Both the position numbers and the translations under genes were made by a program. Source: Trichosphaerium sp. ATCC 40318 (lineage: Eukaryota > Discosea > Flabellinia > Trichosidae). Taken from it: DNA of 64,000 nucleotides. Positions 9,216 to 20,334 of the stretch are shown here, one piece after another. The notes beneath the pieces are model-generated. The model ran no database searches. It was not told the origin of the DNA and saw only the letters and a program-made list of their open reading frames with translations. The DNA lies in NCBI GenBank assembly GCA_038496445.1, contig JALMLS010000556.1, positions 186,001 to 250,000 of the forward strand, given 5' to 3'. Within the stretch, counting starts at the first letter, position 1. Every line of letters begins with the position of its first letter.

Positions 9216-11372
9216 ATGAAATTAGGTGTGTATGGAACTCACAAGCATACAAAAACGCGCGTTAAGCCGTCTTTCTGGCTGAACGTTGAAAAACAAAGCC
9301 AAAAATTACATAGTATTGCTAAAACGCTTCGGTTGAAGACGTTAGATGGTTGGTACGGCGTAGACAAGCAAACTGTAATTGAACAGGGAGGTGTGAGTAT
9401 ATTGTACGTGAAAACTTGGTTATGTATTGGCAATACAGAGTTAACGCGTATTTAGAGCGATTTATGGTAATTCTCTATCACGTTGTCTTGAAAATGTTTT
9501 TGACACGTACGAATGGGTAAACTGGCGATTCAAGTGCGTTGTGGCATCATGTGTCAATATTTTGAAACGTTTTCGTTTAAAAGTGCTTAAACCGTCTCAG
9601 CTCTGTACAACAAAACTACTGGCACAGTATCGAAAACCAACGAGAACTTTTTAATGATATTGGAAAGTCATTAAGCATAAAAACGGAGGATTGTTGGAAC
9701 ATTTCACTAAAAGATGCTATAGTGAACAGAGGCGCAGGTGGTATTATCATGTACGACAACAAACATCTTTTTTCTATTAGAATATATGATTCTTGTTCTC
9801 TTTAAAGCACAAATAAACGAGTTTTTTTACTTTGTTGTAAATATTTTTATAGGGGTAAATATAACGGTTCTTTGTCAAAATGCTTGACTACTCTTTACCC
9901 TAAGTATCTGAATAATGATGATGATGACATAGGAAGTAGTAAGAATCTATTTTTCTTGTTTTATTCTCATTTACAAGTAATGCTGATGCTGTTTAGGTAT
10001 GTTAACTACAAAGCCAAAAAAATCTATTCAAAATCAAAGACGTGTTCTAAATGTATGTGCAAAGCAATTAAATATCAAAACGCTAGAAGGGTGGTATAGT
10101 GTGTCAAAAACTTCAATGCCTAAGTTTTCGGGTAAAATGATTAAGAGGTACGACGAAATAACAGAAATCTCATGTATTTGTTAACAAGTTTCTCTGAGAT
10201 GACCTTTAGTTTTTTTTTGTCTGAACTTCGCTGACCTCCGTTTAGTTGTGATGATAGTCTACAAAACTTAGTAATGTCAACATATCCTATGTATGATTGG
10301 CAACCACATTTATTTAATGAACGTGGATTCTGGAACCATGAAGAGAACCAAAAGGATTTTCTATTAAAGGTTCAAAGTGAATTTAATATTTCGAACCCAG
10401 AAGAATGGTTCGCGTGAGGTTTGATCTTTTTTATGACTAATGTCTTCAACGTAGGTACAATGTACCTTTTAGTAAGATATCCAAAAATGGAGGTTCTTCT
10501 CTTCGTCAGTATTGGCCTTGGATGCTAAAACAACTTGATCCAAAATTCAGATGGGAATGGAGAAAGTTTTTCCGTTTTGGGAAAACAACAAAACAAAAGT
10601 AAGTATTGCTTCTGCTCTATCCCACACTCCATCCTTCTTTTCATCTCTTACTCTTTATAAAATCAAAGCTGTCTCAAGTTAATACATACATAACAACACT
10701 GTTTTAGTAGAGAGAAGAACAAGTTGCTATTTTTTTTCTTATTTAACTTTTTTTTTCTTTCTTTAGTGCTATTTCAGAATTACTGCAAAAGATTCTACCC
10801 GCCACGGAAATACTTCAAGAGCATACACTAGGTATTAGTAAGAGTACTAGTAACATCTTGACTGTTGATATATTTATTCCGCAATACAATCTCGCTATTG
10901 AATACCAAGGTACTCAGTTGTGTTTTATTTTTTTGGGTACTATGTTTACCTGCTTTAAAATAGGAGAACAACACTACTATGACTTTTGTTTTCGTGGGAA
11001 TATTGTTACAACACAGCAATGTAGAGATAATGAGAAAGCACAATACTGTTCAGAGCGAGGTAATGTTGTTTTTTGGTGTAAAAGTTTGGAGCAACTATTT
11101 ACACTTTCTTGTTTATTTGTTGTTAATTCTTCCTGACACGTGCTTAAGGTATTATTCTTTTGTCAATACCGTATTGGTGGCCTATAGATCGCGATACATT
11201 ATCAACATCCATAAAAAAAGTAGCACCACACGTGCCAATCGAACAACAAGTTGCTGGTGAAGAAACGATTGTTTCTTTCTTAAATGACAGCAATTATGAC
11301 CGTGATACTGGTAGTATTGTATTAATGGGTCCGTTATCGGACCCACCTGTAATGAAAGATCAAATAATGTAA
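9216..11372 (+). CDS. Repeat-module protein with C-terminal Vsr/DUF559-like PD-(D/E)XK nuclease domain
   Basis: At least eleven exons. Four diverged copies of one module precede the nuclease-like domain. Each has a core like LxIKTLxGWYxVSK, a variable stretch with GG, then YxxSLxxxLxxxYPxxxW. Copies: LRLKTLDGWYGVDK...EQGG plus AIYGNSLSRCLENVFDTYEW (9300-9530); LSIKTEDCWNISLKDA...GKYNGSLSKCLTTLYP (9690-9900); LNIKTLEGWYSVSK...DDSLQNLVMSTYPMYDW (10060-10310); FNISNPEEWFAYNV...NGGSSLRQY...LDPKFRW (10390-10570). The C-terminus reads LTVDIFIPQYNLAIEYQG, EQHYYDF, QQCRDNEKAQYCSERG and IILLSIPYWW. This is the arrangement of Vsr/DUF559-type folds: Asp, then Glu-x-Gln, then a helix and a final strand. 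Start taken at ATG 9216; an upstream ATG at 9203 in another frame may begin an extra exon. The N-terminus is basic, so mitochondrial import is possible. Role unknown. Confidence 0.75.
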
Positions 11373-11717
11373 AATAAATGCTCAATAGCCAGATAATCTG
11401 TTGTCGCCAAAAATCATTCTCAAGCTGTTGCTGGAACTACAGATTCTAGTTCATGCAACTCCGAAACAGTAGTATTTACATAAACTCGTAGTGTATGTAG
11501 ATCTCCAACAAAGCATGTGGGGGTTAAGGAAATGTTTACAAGAAAACGTGCACGTTTTTAACATCCAGTCCACCAAAGAACTACGAAATGCGACAGTATA
11601 ACTCTTCCTGATTCTGGCAGGTACAACATTACTAGTATAAAATGGCTTTATTTGTTGAAACAATAGAACATAGCTAACACCTTTTACATTGATAAGGATA
11701 ATACTAAATTCTTTTCT
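11373..11717. other. Convergent 3' intergenic region
   Basis: Lies between the stop codons of two convergent genes. AATAAA-like sequence follows the plus-strand stop. No gene seen. Confidence 0.4.
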
Positions 11718-12892
11718 TTATAAAACCCAACCGATTGATGAAGCACGGCATCCTACTAAAGTGTTTACACATTCAATTGTCACCGCTGTGCGATTTACAA
11801 CTATTTTGCGCACTCCTTTCAAGGCTTTGATTCCATCATTTGTAACACTTGTACCAGACAAATCAATTGTATGGACACCAACAAGTGCTTTGACACCTTC
11901 ATCTGTAACTTTTGTGTCACTGATATTTATGCTGTGAACGCCTTTGAGTGCCTTGACACCTTCATCTGTAACTTTTGTGTAACTGATATTTATGCTGTGA
12001 ACACCAGCGAGTGCCTTGACACCTTCGTCTGTAACTTTTGTATTACTGATATTTATGCTGTGAACACCAGCTAGTGCCTTGATACCTTCATCTGTAATGC
12101 GGGTATTGCCAATATCTATAGCATAAACACCAGCAAGATGTTTAATACCCTCGTCAGTCATTAAATTTGATCCCAAGTCTATGGAATGCACTCCAGCGAG
12201 TGACTTTAAATTGTTATCTGTTATGGCACCATTTGTAGAAATGTACATTTTGTGGACACCTGCAAGATACTTGATACATTCACATGTTATAAATGGTGTA
12301 AATCTAAGATCTATAGTATGTACACCAGCAAGATGTTTGATTCCCTCATCAGTTATGTTAGTTCCTACTAGGTTTATGGTATGTACTCCAGCAAGAGATT
12401 TAACGTTGTCAGCTGTTAATGTTCTACATCCACTAAGGTCAACAGTATGAATTCCAGCAAATTGTTTAATGTGTTCCGCTTTCAATTTAGATGGACAAGC
12501 ATAAATAGAACGGATATTCTTTAACTTTGTGATATCAAACTTCTTTGGGACTTTCCATGTTGTCAAATCTTCAACGTCTTTAAGATATTTAATATCACGG
12601 TGATTGAATTTGTATGTCAATACAATACTTTCTGTTTTAATCAGCCCTCTGTATTTTTTATAGAGTTTAAAGAGTTCCTTTCTTGATTTGATTTCAATAT
12701 TTCTTCTTTTTCCCCTGTAATCCAAATGATTGATAATAATTGTGCCATGTATTTAGAAGTGTGTACTACTGAATGCATTGATGTACTTGAAACGAATTTG
12801 AGAATATGAACGGTAACTTCTGGAGGTATTTCATCAAAGAATGCGGTTCTTCTATTCATTTTGTTGAAAGATTTGAGTGTAGTACTTTCCAT
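11718..12892 (-). pseudogene. F-box/leucine-rich-repeat gene broken by a one-base frameshift
   Basis: Paralog of the gene at 27106-28098. From ATG 12892 the first frame encodes an F-box (FFDEIPPEVTVHILKFVSS, then SMHSVVHTSKYMAQ). The homologous sequence then continues in another frame from about 12740: INHLDYRGKRRNI, then RGLIKTESIVLTYKFN. About ten LRRs follow with the unit VTDEGVKALAGVHSINISNTK (21 residues). Against the paralog codons for EQIAINH, one A is missing after CAA near 12740, which shifts the frame. Either the gene is a recent pseudogene, a tiny unrecognised intron repairs it, or the base is a sequencing error. If functional it would be an SCF substrate receptor. Everything downstream is open to the stop at 11718, so decay, if real, is recent. 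Confidence 0.75.
11872..12340 (-). repeat. Tandem 63-bp LRR-coding repeats
   Basis: The DNA encoding the LRRs repeats with a period near 63 bases (for example ctttgacaccttcatctgta recurring near 11890, 11953 and 12016). Adjacent units between 11880 and 12100 are nearly identical, indicating recent unit duplication or homogenisation. Units farther from the 3' end are more diverged. Confidence 0.7.
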
Positions 12893-13372
12893 GATTGTTG
12901 TTAAGATCAAGAGATGTTGCAATGTGTGGGAGCGATTGAATTTATGAACATGTATACCACTTTCAATCAACTATTTCATCAATCTTTAAAACGAGTTCCT
13001 TCCACTTTATCAATCTTCTGCATCTCAATCTGCACAGCTGTTCACACAAACACCTTTTTAATCTTTGCTATGTAGTTAATATTCCTCTGCTACGCTAGGA
13101 TAGCCCGTTACCTAGCTTATACTTAAGTTAGATAAAGTTATATGTACACGACTGCTAATTTATAAAATCTATTTTGATTGATTGAACTTGACAGATTACC
13201 CTCAGTATTGCCTCTGATAAACAAGCAGGTACAACAATTTAGTGAAAGGTGTTGTTTTATTACTTGTGTCCACGATTCGTATGGCGTCATGCCGGGTAAT
13301 TTTCTTTTGGAGTAAACGTTTACAAAACGCGGAAAAACAGGCGGAAAAAGTCAGTGTCATAAAAACATCAGC
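12893..13372. other. Divergent intergenic region
   Basis: About 480 bases between the F-box/LRR start (12892, minus) and the SDR start (13373, plus). AT-rich, no supported frame. Confidence 0.4.
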
Positions 13373-14353
13373 ATGTCAGCAACAAAAGTCGCAGTAGTTA
13401 TTGGTGTAGGTCCAGGGCTTGGTGGTGCTATTGCTGAAAAATTTGCAGCAGAAGGATTCGCCGTTGCAATTGTAGCAAGGTCTAAGGATAAACTAGATGC
13501 TCTAGCAGCTAAAATAGAGGCTTCAAAAGGGAAAGTACTCGCTATACAAGCAGATGCATGTGACGAAGCGAAAGTAACGGAGACATTCGCTACTATAAGG
13601 TGTGTTGTAGCGTTATACGCGTTGTTAGTAATATTTTGATGTAGATCGACTCTAGGCGAAGTAAACGTACTAGTATACAACGCAGCAACGCGTCCATTAC
13701 CAAAGAAGGGTATTCTCGAGCTATCTAACGAAGATTTTAAAACTGGCTTGAACGTTAATTGCTACGGAGCCTTCCTCGCAATAAAAGCTGTTCTACCAAA
13801 CATGGTACAGCAAAAGGTACGCCATAAAACAAAAACGGTTTTATTGTTTGTTTCTTCAACTAAAATACATCTAGTCTGGTACTATTCTATTCACTGGCGC
13901 TACAGCAAGTGTTAAAGGCAGTGCTAAATTCGCAAGTACGTCCTCTTCGGGATTTAGAAGCCTTTTTGTTAGACCAATAATTTATGTTTGTTTGACAGGC
14001 TTCGCTACCGGAAAGTTCGCTCTACGCGCACTAGCGCAGTCTACTGCCCGCGAATTTGGTCCCCAGGGCATTCATGTATCTCATATAGTCGTTGATGGTG
14101 CGTTTTACAAAAAAGAAAACTAGTCACGTGCTCTCTAAGAGTAAAACTGTTTGTACCAAGAAAGGTTTATGCTGATAATTCTTGCGTAGGTATTATTAAT
14201 ATGCCTTTCACAAGAGCTGCAATTCCGCAACTTCAAGATAAAGATGTAATGAGCACATCAGCCATGGCAAACCAATATTGGAACTTGCATAAACAAGATA
14301 AATCAACATGGACATTTGAACTAGATTTACGACCATTTGGTGAAAAGTGGTAG
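13373..14353 (+). CDS. Short-chain dehydrogenase/reductase with Phe in place of the catalytic Tyr
   Basis: Five exons with introns of about 45-75 bp encode roughly 240 residues. The N-terminal Rossmann motif is VIGVGPGLGGAIAEKFA (GxGxGxG variant), with ARSKDKL at the cofactor-specificity strand. YNAATRP takes the place of the NNAG motif, and FTGATASVKGSAKFAS holds the catalytic Ser region. The motif that is normally YxxxK reads FATGK, the Lys being kept and followed by FALRALAQSTAREFGPQGIHVSH. This Phe variant is also seen in a known bacterial and eukaryotic SDR subgroup with the same ARELGPxGIHVAHV context, so it is probably a family property and not damage. Soluble, NAD(P)(H)-binding, substrate unknown. 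The stop is TAG 14351-14353. Confidence 0.88.
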
Positions 14354-14722
14354 TACCCAAGCAAAAAGAATAGTCCTGTTTACTGCTACACATAGCGCAC
14401 CTGTTATACATAATAAATATACCTCTTGTCATTTTTAGTATCCAGGAAACGCTTGAATGGGTTGGGTTCTTTGAACGCTGGTATGTATTTATGGGGTGGA
14501 ACAATTCCTACGTGAGGTTACCTATGTGCGGTTATGATTCTCTTGGTGTACCAATTATCGCGGAGTTTTTTCAGGAGCACACTTATGCGGAGACTTGTTA
14601 AAGCTAGCTGTACAGTTGCTTGAGAACTAGTTTGGTTTGACTGGCAAAATCATGAATGTTCATTGGTGTTCACCACATTTCCATTCAAAACTTCTTCGGA
14701 ACACCTTTTTCTACTGCACTCC
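14354..14722. other. Intergenic, no gene seen
   Basis: Spacer between the SDR stop and the receptor start, presumed to hold the receptor promoter. Small frames here show no homology I recognise. Confidence 0.4.
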
Positions 14723-17700
14723 ATGAGTTGGTTAATATACTCTTTGGTATTGGCTGTAGTATTATCTCCTGTTTTGGGACAGGAAACGCTTACAAACATT
14801 ACTATAGGTACGGTTTAACAGTTTATTCTTTGATTTATTGTTTAATAATGTTTAGGGCTTTCTTTACCTGCGAGCCAACCTAATTTCGTTCATCTTGTTA
14901 TTGACGCCAAGTAAGCCATTAAATCAATCGATTTTACGTCAATTACGGTTGTCACGTGATTTTAGATTGTTTTTTGTTTGTCGCATCATTTGACGTTTTC
15001 CTTATAAACTCCAATAGGCAGGGGTTTGATTTCGCTGCGAAATGGATAAAAGAACACCCTATAAATGTCCGTACATTAATACGAGACCACTGTTTTGAAA
15101 AAAAGAATAACTCCTTTAAATAGATCTCTGATGGAAAAGGTGGTAGCCTCAAATTGGGGTTTGATTTTGATATTTTGGACGATGGGTTTAACCCACAGAA
15201 GATCATTAATAACTACGATCAGTTTATAAAGAACAAAAAGACATCTATTCTAGTTGGTCCATTATTTACGTTATCTACTATTATGAGTCAACACGCAGAG
15301 AGGCATAATTGGGCTTCATGTACACTTTTTTTTAATTTTTTCTGTTTTTCTGGCTTTGTTGTCTTGTAGCTCATACGTTCTTTTCTAGTTCACTGGATGA
15401 GCTATGAATTTGGTGTGGCTAGAAGAGGATTATCTATAGTCTCTCCGCCAGACACATACTTTTTGTAAGCGTCATACTAAACCATCCTTCTCACTACTTT
15501 TCTAGCTCGACGGTGTCTTCGTTGCGATTAGCTGGAGCAAAAACTGTATCCTTAATATGGACTGCGGACTCTGAGAGAAATTGTAACTCCCCTGAATTCG
15601 ATGAATACCTCAAGGATAATGCACTTGAGGTCTTAGGAAAATATCCACTTATCTCGTTCAGTGGTGAGTATTCAACTGTAGTTAGCTAAAAACTTGTAAG
15701 TTTTCCACTACTAAGCCTCGTTTAGGAAGTGGGTTGAACAGTAATACTGATCCGAGTCTCTACCCAGAAGAACTTGTAAAAAATTACACTTCTACGGCAG
15801 ATAAAGTAATGGTTACAGACCCAGATGTTTGGATGTTTTGTTCGACAGTAGCACAAGCAGGAAATATTTTAATGAGCCATTTCAGAGATCACGACTATAC
15901 ACCACGTGCATTTTTGGGAGAAATACCTATTTCTGGATCTTCTTTATTAGATCCTGAGCTTACAGCTTTTCGGGGCGGTGTCTCTTCAGTACGTAACTAA
16001 CAAGCCCTTCACCAGAATTATGTGTATTTGGAAACAAATCCTATTTTTTCTTATTTGTTTTTTAGTTTGAAGCCACTGCAGAATACCCAAAAACGACTTA
16101 CGGTACAATGACGGAATTCTTTAATGACATCAAGAAAGAATATAACACTACAGCGTCAGAGTTTCATTTGAATGCTTACATTTTGAGTTTAATGTTAAAA
16201 AATGCCATTGAAAGTGTAGCAAAAGAGCATGTTCTATACGTACGCCCTCTCACGTAGTTTTTGTTTTAAATATTGTACTCAGGTCGATGAAAATGGGAGA
16301 CTATCCATAGATGTTTCAGGACGCGCTGGAAATTGCACGTGTGCTGTACGATGAGTTTTAGAACAATCAACTTTCCGACTCTTTGTTTTGTAAATCTTTG
16401 TTCACGCTTCGTTTAGACGATTGAAGATGAAGGCATTTTGCTGTTTCAAAATGAGTTATTCCAAGCTATGTTCTCTATGAAGATTGATACAATTAGTGGT
16501 AGATACTCCTGGGGAACAGATCATAGACAACAACGTGAGAGCGTGTTTTTTCAATATGTCAACGGAAACCGAGAAGTAGTTGCTCCTGAAAGAATAAAAA
16601 CAAGATCATTAGTATACCCAATGCCAACATGGTCCGAAAGAGAATTTAAACAAGAATACGGTATGACACAAAACAAACAACAGGAGGCAACTCCGAAAAC
16701 ATATTTGAGTTGTTTTCAGTGAAAAGATCTTACTGGTTTTTTAGGACATTACACGGAGATAACGGCAACTGCTGTTGTAATTTTACTTTCCCTTATAAGT
16801 ATTGGTTTGCTTGTTTATATATCAATCGTAAAATTCACAATGTGGATACCAATTTCTGCAAGAAAGATCGTACTGGTGAGTCAACGTTAAAAGCAAGTCA
16901 CAAAACCCACAGACTTTTCTTCCCACTCTATCTCCGAGTTATTTGATGTTTTAATAATTGGTTTAGGCAGCCTCTCCTGTATTCCTTGCTTTGATACTTA
17001 TTGGGAGTATTTTACTTTATGTCAGTGTTTTGTTTGGAATGCCGAATGTTGTTTCAAAAATAACTTGTATCTCAAGAATGTGGTTTCAAACTCTTGGCTT
17101 TGTTCTTCTTTTTGGGTACCAAGCTCATTTGTATATATCGCTCATTCTTACACTATCTCCCTATAGACCTTTGTTTGCTAAAACACTGCGAATTGAGCGA
17201 CTCTTCAGGACTAAAAGTACAAAAATTTTTAGTATTTCAAACAAAACTGTTATTATCTGGGTCGGTGCTTTATTAGGTGTCTACATAAGTCTATTGATAA
17301 TAATGGTACGGACTGATACGCCATATTCTTTGGCAATCATCTCACTTATTTATACAGACAGTACTTAATGGTTATGACATTGAGATGGTAATTGTCGATG
17401 ACCTAAGACCGATACATAATTACAACAAATGTCGACTAGAGTTGACTTTCAGGATTTTCTTTTACATCATCTACTCTCTAAACGTAAGCAATATTTGGTA
17501 AACCTTATCATTCGTAGTATTCGCTAATGATATGTATAGAGTCTGTTGATTGTTGTAGGGGCTGTTTTGGCGTACCGTGTTAGACATATTCCGATTAAAA
17601 AATACAATGAATCTAAAGTGATTTTCTTTGCTATTTATAACATTTTCTTCTTTGCTGCGCTTGCTCTTGGATTATCATTTGCAAAATTAGATAGATTCAC

Positions 17701-18068
17701 AAGGTTTTTAATTGTATCATGTCTTATACTTGGCGGTACAGGTGCGTAGTACCAAAAGAAGAAAAAAACCGGAACCTCATTTCAATCTTTTGGTTTTAGC
17801 AGTTTATACGTACTCACGTGGACTCTAACTAATTTATTAGCTTTGACGATATTATCGTTATTTGGGCAAATGTGTATGATAAGCACTAGTCTAAAACAAC
17901 AACGAAAGAGGAATGCACAAGAATTTGATACAAAAAGTACGTTGCCACCCAAAAAAAAAAAACACTTGTTTAGCTTTACGGCATCAACCGATGGAAAATT
18001 TTTAAACTAACTTATTTTTAGTTGATTCAGCTTATACAACATCAACAGTAATATCAGGGGCAGACTAG
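14723..18068 (+). CDS. Class C (GABA-B/metabotropic-like) G-protein-coupled receptor
   Basis: Start chosen at ATG 14723 because it gives a signal peptide (MSWLIYSLVLAVVLSPVLGQ) and splices cleanly to the next exon. The extracellular part resembles the periplasmic-binding-protein type 1 / ANF-receptor fold: LSLPASQPNFVHLVID, FDFAAKWIKEHPINV, RRGLSIVSPPDTYF, AGAKTVSLIWTADSE, then LNAYILSLMLKNAIE and a Cys-containing segment GNCTCATIEDEG. Seven hydrophobic helices follow from about 16750 to 17900 (ATAVVILLSLISIGLLVYI; SPVFLALILIGSILLYVSV; MWFQTLGFVLLFG; VIIWVGALLGVYISLLIIM; SLLIVVGAVLAYRVRHIPI; IFFFAALALGLSFA; and a last one). IKKYNESKVIFFAIYN is a typical class C TM5-TM6 loop. A short Lys/Arg/Gln-rich tail ends at TAG 18066-18068. 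More than fifteen exons. Plasma-membrane receptor coupled to heterotrimeric G proteins; ligand unknown. Confidence 0.88.
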
Positions 18069-19021
18069 ACCTGCGAATTGAGTAAGAGTGCTGAAGCCAC
18101 AATCAACCAAAAAAGTGTACAAAATATCCAAAAAAATAAAGGCTGTTGCTTTTCCAGTAAACAAATCAAACCTAGATCTACAAAAGTAAGCTCAAGAACA
18201 AATTAGCTTCAATTTAATGGCTGTACAAACCAGGTTTTACGGACGTTTGAGACTAAGGGAGGTTGGCGACTTAACGTACAAAGTCAACAACCTAGAGGCG
18301 TAACAACGGCTTACAATGTACTCGGAACAGTTTTTTTGTTTTTCGGTGATTGTTTTATTGTGTGACTCTTAATAAAACAAGGGTCTCAGGCTTCGTGACC
18401 AAGCGGTCAAGCCAAGAGATAGGTTCTCCTCCAATCTGGTGTTTGTTGTTTGTAGGAGCCAATGGACGATAGGGATCTAACACTTTCGACGTTAATTTTG
18501 GCTTCGCTTCTACCTCTACAGTAGCTTCTGATAGTCAATATATCTACTCTCCTTGCCAACCAAAGACCAAAACCCGAAATAAACTATGCTATACCGTCAG
18601 TAGTTTATGGCAATTGTTAGTTTGTTAAAGCACTTCTTAATACAAGTATTACCTCTAAAAGGATCTTTAACAAAAGGTATACCACTTGATTGGCCTGTGA
18701 CAATATTTTCGAAGAATACAATTTATTCGATCTTACTTTCCAAAATGCTCAGTGGCTACGCAGAAGATCAACGTGAGACCACTACATTCTTTTTTTCTCA
18801 TTTTTTTCTGAATCTTTGTAGAAACTCGTATTTTTTTCATTACCATTAAAAAAGTTCTTTCATAAAATTTATCTTTCGTTTTAGTGATGAAGGCTGCAAT
18901 ACAAAACGCTGTACTACCAAAAACACATGACATCAATGACTTAGAATGGAAGTAATATTGGGACCAGCCTTATTATTCAATCTTATTACAACATTGTAGG
19001 AACACGTTTGTTTGTAGGGTA
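18069..19021 (+). pseudogene. Possible degenerate multi-exon gene (unidentified)
   Basis: Disconnected coding-like segments on the plus strand: GGWRLNVQSQQPRGVTTAYN followed by a hydrophobic run (18240-18360); VNFGFASTSTVASDSQYIYS (18492-18550); IPLDWPVTIFSKNTIYS (18670-18730); VMKAAIQNAVLPKTHD ending DLEWK and a stop (18885-18956). Hydrophobic segment then extracellular-like pieces, with splice-like borders between some of them, suggest a membrane protein vaguely reminiscent of the Cdc50 layout. I could not build a continuous model. It may be a decayed gene or a real gene with a structure I failed to resolve. Confidence 0.25.
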
Positions 19022-20239
19022 TTACATGCCATGTACAAGTAAAACACCCATTTCATCGGCAGCTTTTTTGAAGTCATTAACTTTCTTACAATCTACCTCT
19101 AAGTACTGGAGAGACGTCAAATATTTCAGATGACTAGGTATTATTCTATCACATTGTCGAATACTAAGGTACTTGAGGCTAATCAAATACTCAAATCCTG
19201 ATCCTCTTATGTTATTGCAGATTGAGAGTGTTAGGTGTTTCAAGTGGCTCAAGCATTTGAAACTGTTGTCTACTACGGTAGGCAAGTTATTAATGTTGAG
19301 GTGATCGACAGTGCTTAAGTTGTCTAGACAGTTTGTTTGAAGCTTCCAACATAAGCCAAGTGTTAGATATTTAAGGCATACCAAATGCTCGAAGCAAGAA
19401 CCTGTGATAGAGTTGCAATTGCTAAGCTTGAGTTGCTTGAGATTTACCAACTGCTTCAAACTCAAGTCTGAAATATTGTAACAATCTATGAGTTCAAGTT
19501 GCTCTATGTTGTTGTTTAAATGTATAAAAGCGTCATCCTTTGTATCTGAGTTAGTTAAGGTTAAGTGCTTGGTATTGTGTAGTGCTTTGACTTGATCTTC
19601 TTCAAGAGCAGACCATGTATTAAAAGGGCACCATTCTATGCGAACTGTGTTAACATTGCCAAGGTGCTTGAGCCAACCAGGTTTTGGGCGACTGAGTGTA
19701 ATGTCATGTACATCCTTAAGCGCCTTTATACCTTCAACAGTAATACGCCTACAATAACCAATATTGATGGTATGCACAGATTTGAGAGCCTTCAATGAAA
19801 CATCTGTTACGAATGTGTTCGCAATATTGATACTATGGATATTGTGTTGCTGTCCTCCAACGAGCGATAGAATACTGTTATCATTAAGTAAAACATATTC
19901 CATATGTATGGTGTGAACACCACGAAGATAAGTCATGTTAGTAGCGCTTAGTGAGAATCTCTGGCCGGCAAAAATATTTCCGTGATTACATATAATTTTG
20001 GTGTTTTTTAGTAACGGACTGCCTTCTAGAACACGACAATCTAAAGCCTCTATGAGACCAATGGTAATAAACCCAATATTATCACGAATAACGTCATTGA
20101 ACACGTGACAAACTGTGGTCGCTTTAACACGCTGCGTTTTATTTAAATAACTTAGCAGGTGCGTCAATGTCTCTGGTGGAAGATATTGAAGTGATATTAG
20201 CTCGCTAGAACGTGCTTGCTGGCGTTTGTTACTTGTCAT
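19022..20239 (-). CDS. F-box/leucine-rich-repeat protein, 405 residues, intronless
   Basis: Single-exon gene from ATG 20239. Residues about 15-55 form an F-box (LQYLPPETLTHLLSYLNKTQ, then VKATTVCHVFNDVIRDN). The rest is LRR: first GVHTIHMEY / VHTINIGYCRRIT units of the same style as the other F-box/LRR genes in the window, then more canonical units such as LKQLKLSNCNSIT, LKYLTLGLCWKLQ and LKHLTLSICNNIR. Predicted role: substrate-recognition subunit of an SCF (Skp1-cullin-F-box) ubiquitin ligase, LRRs binding the substrate. The frame is intact. It is more diverged from the 11.7 kb and 27.1 kb genes than those two are from each other, so it is an older family member. Confidence 0.85.
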   Translation of the reverse strand: MTSNKRQQARSSELISLQYLPPETLTHLLSYLNKTQRVKATTVCHVFNDVIRDNIGFITIGLIEALDCRVLEGSPLLKNTKIICNHGNIFAGQRFSLSATNMTYLRGVHTIHMEYVLLNDNSILSLVGGQQHNIHSINIANTFVTDVSLKALKSVHTINIGYCRRITVEGIKALKDVHDITLSRPKPGWLKHLGNVNTVRIEWCPFNTWSALEEDQVKALHNTKHLTLTNSDTKDDAFIHLNNNIEQLELIDCYNISDLSLKQLVNLKQLKLSNCNSITGSCFEHLVCLKYLTLGLCWKLQTNCLDNLSTVDHLNINNLPTVVDNSFKCLSHLKHLTLSICNNIRGSGFEYLISLKYLSIRQCDRIIPSHLKYLTSLQYLEVDCKKVNDFKKAADEMGVLLVHGM

Positions 20240-20334
20240 TATGGATACTGCTCGCTTCGAAAATTAGCGTTGGGCGACGTAAAAAAGAATTCCCAAAGCG
20301 GAGTCTAACTTATTAAACGCGACAAAAAAAAAAT

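Noticed and set aside
11871-12450. Plus-strand Cys/Phe-rich repeat frames opposite the LRR gene
   Set aside because: They are complements of the 63-bp LRR units; periodicity keeps the opposite frame open.
18400-18470. Sequence gaccaagcggtcaagccaagagataggttc resembling a tRNA D-arm and T-arm
   Set aside because: No acceptor stem or anticodon arm could be folded at the right spacing.
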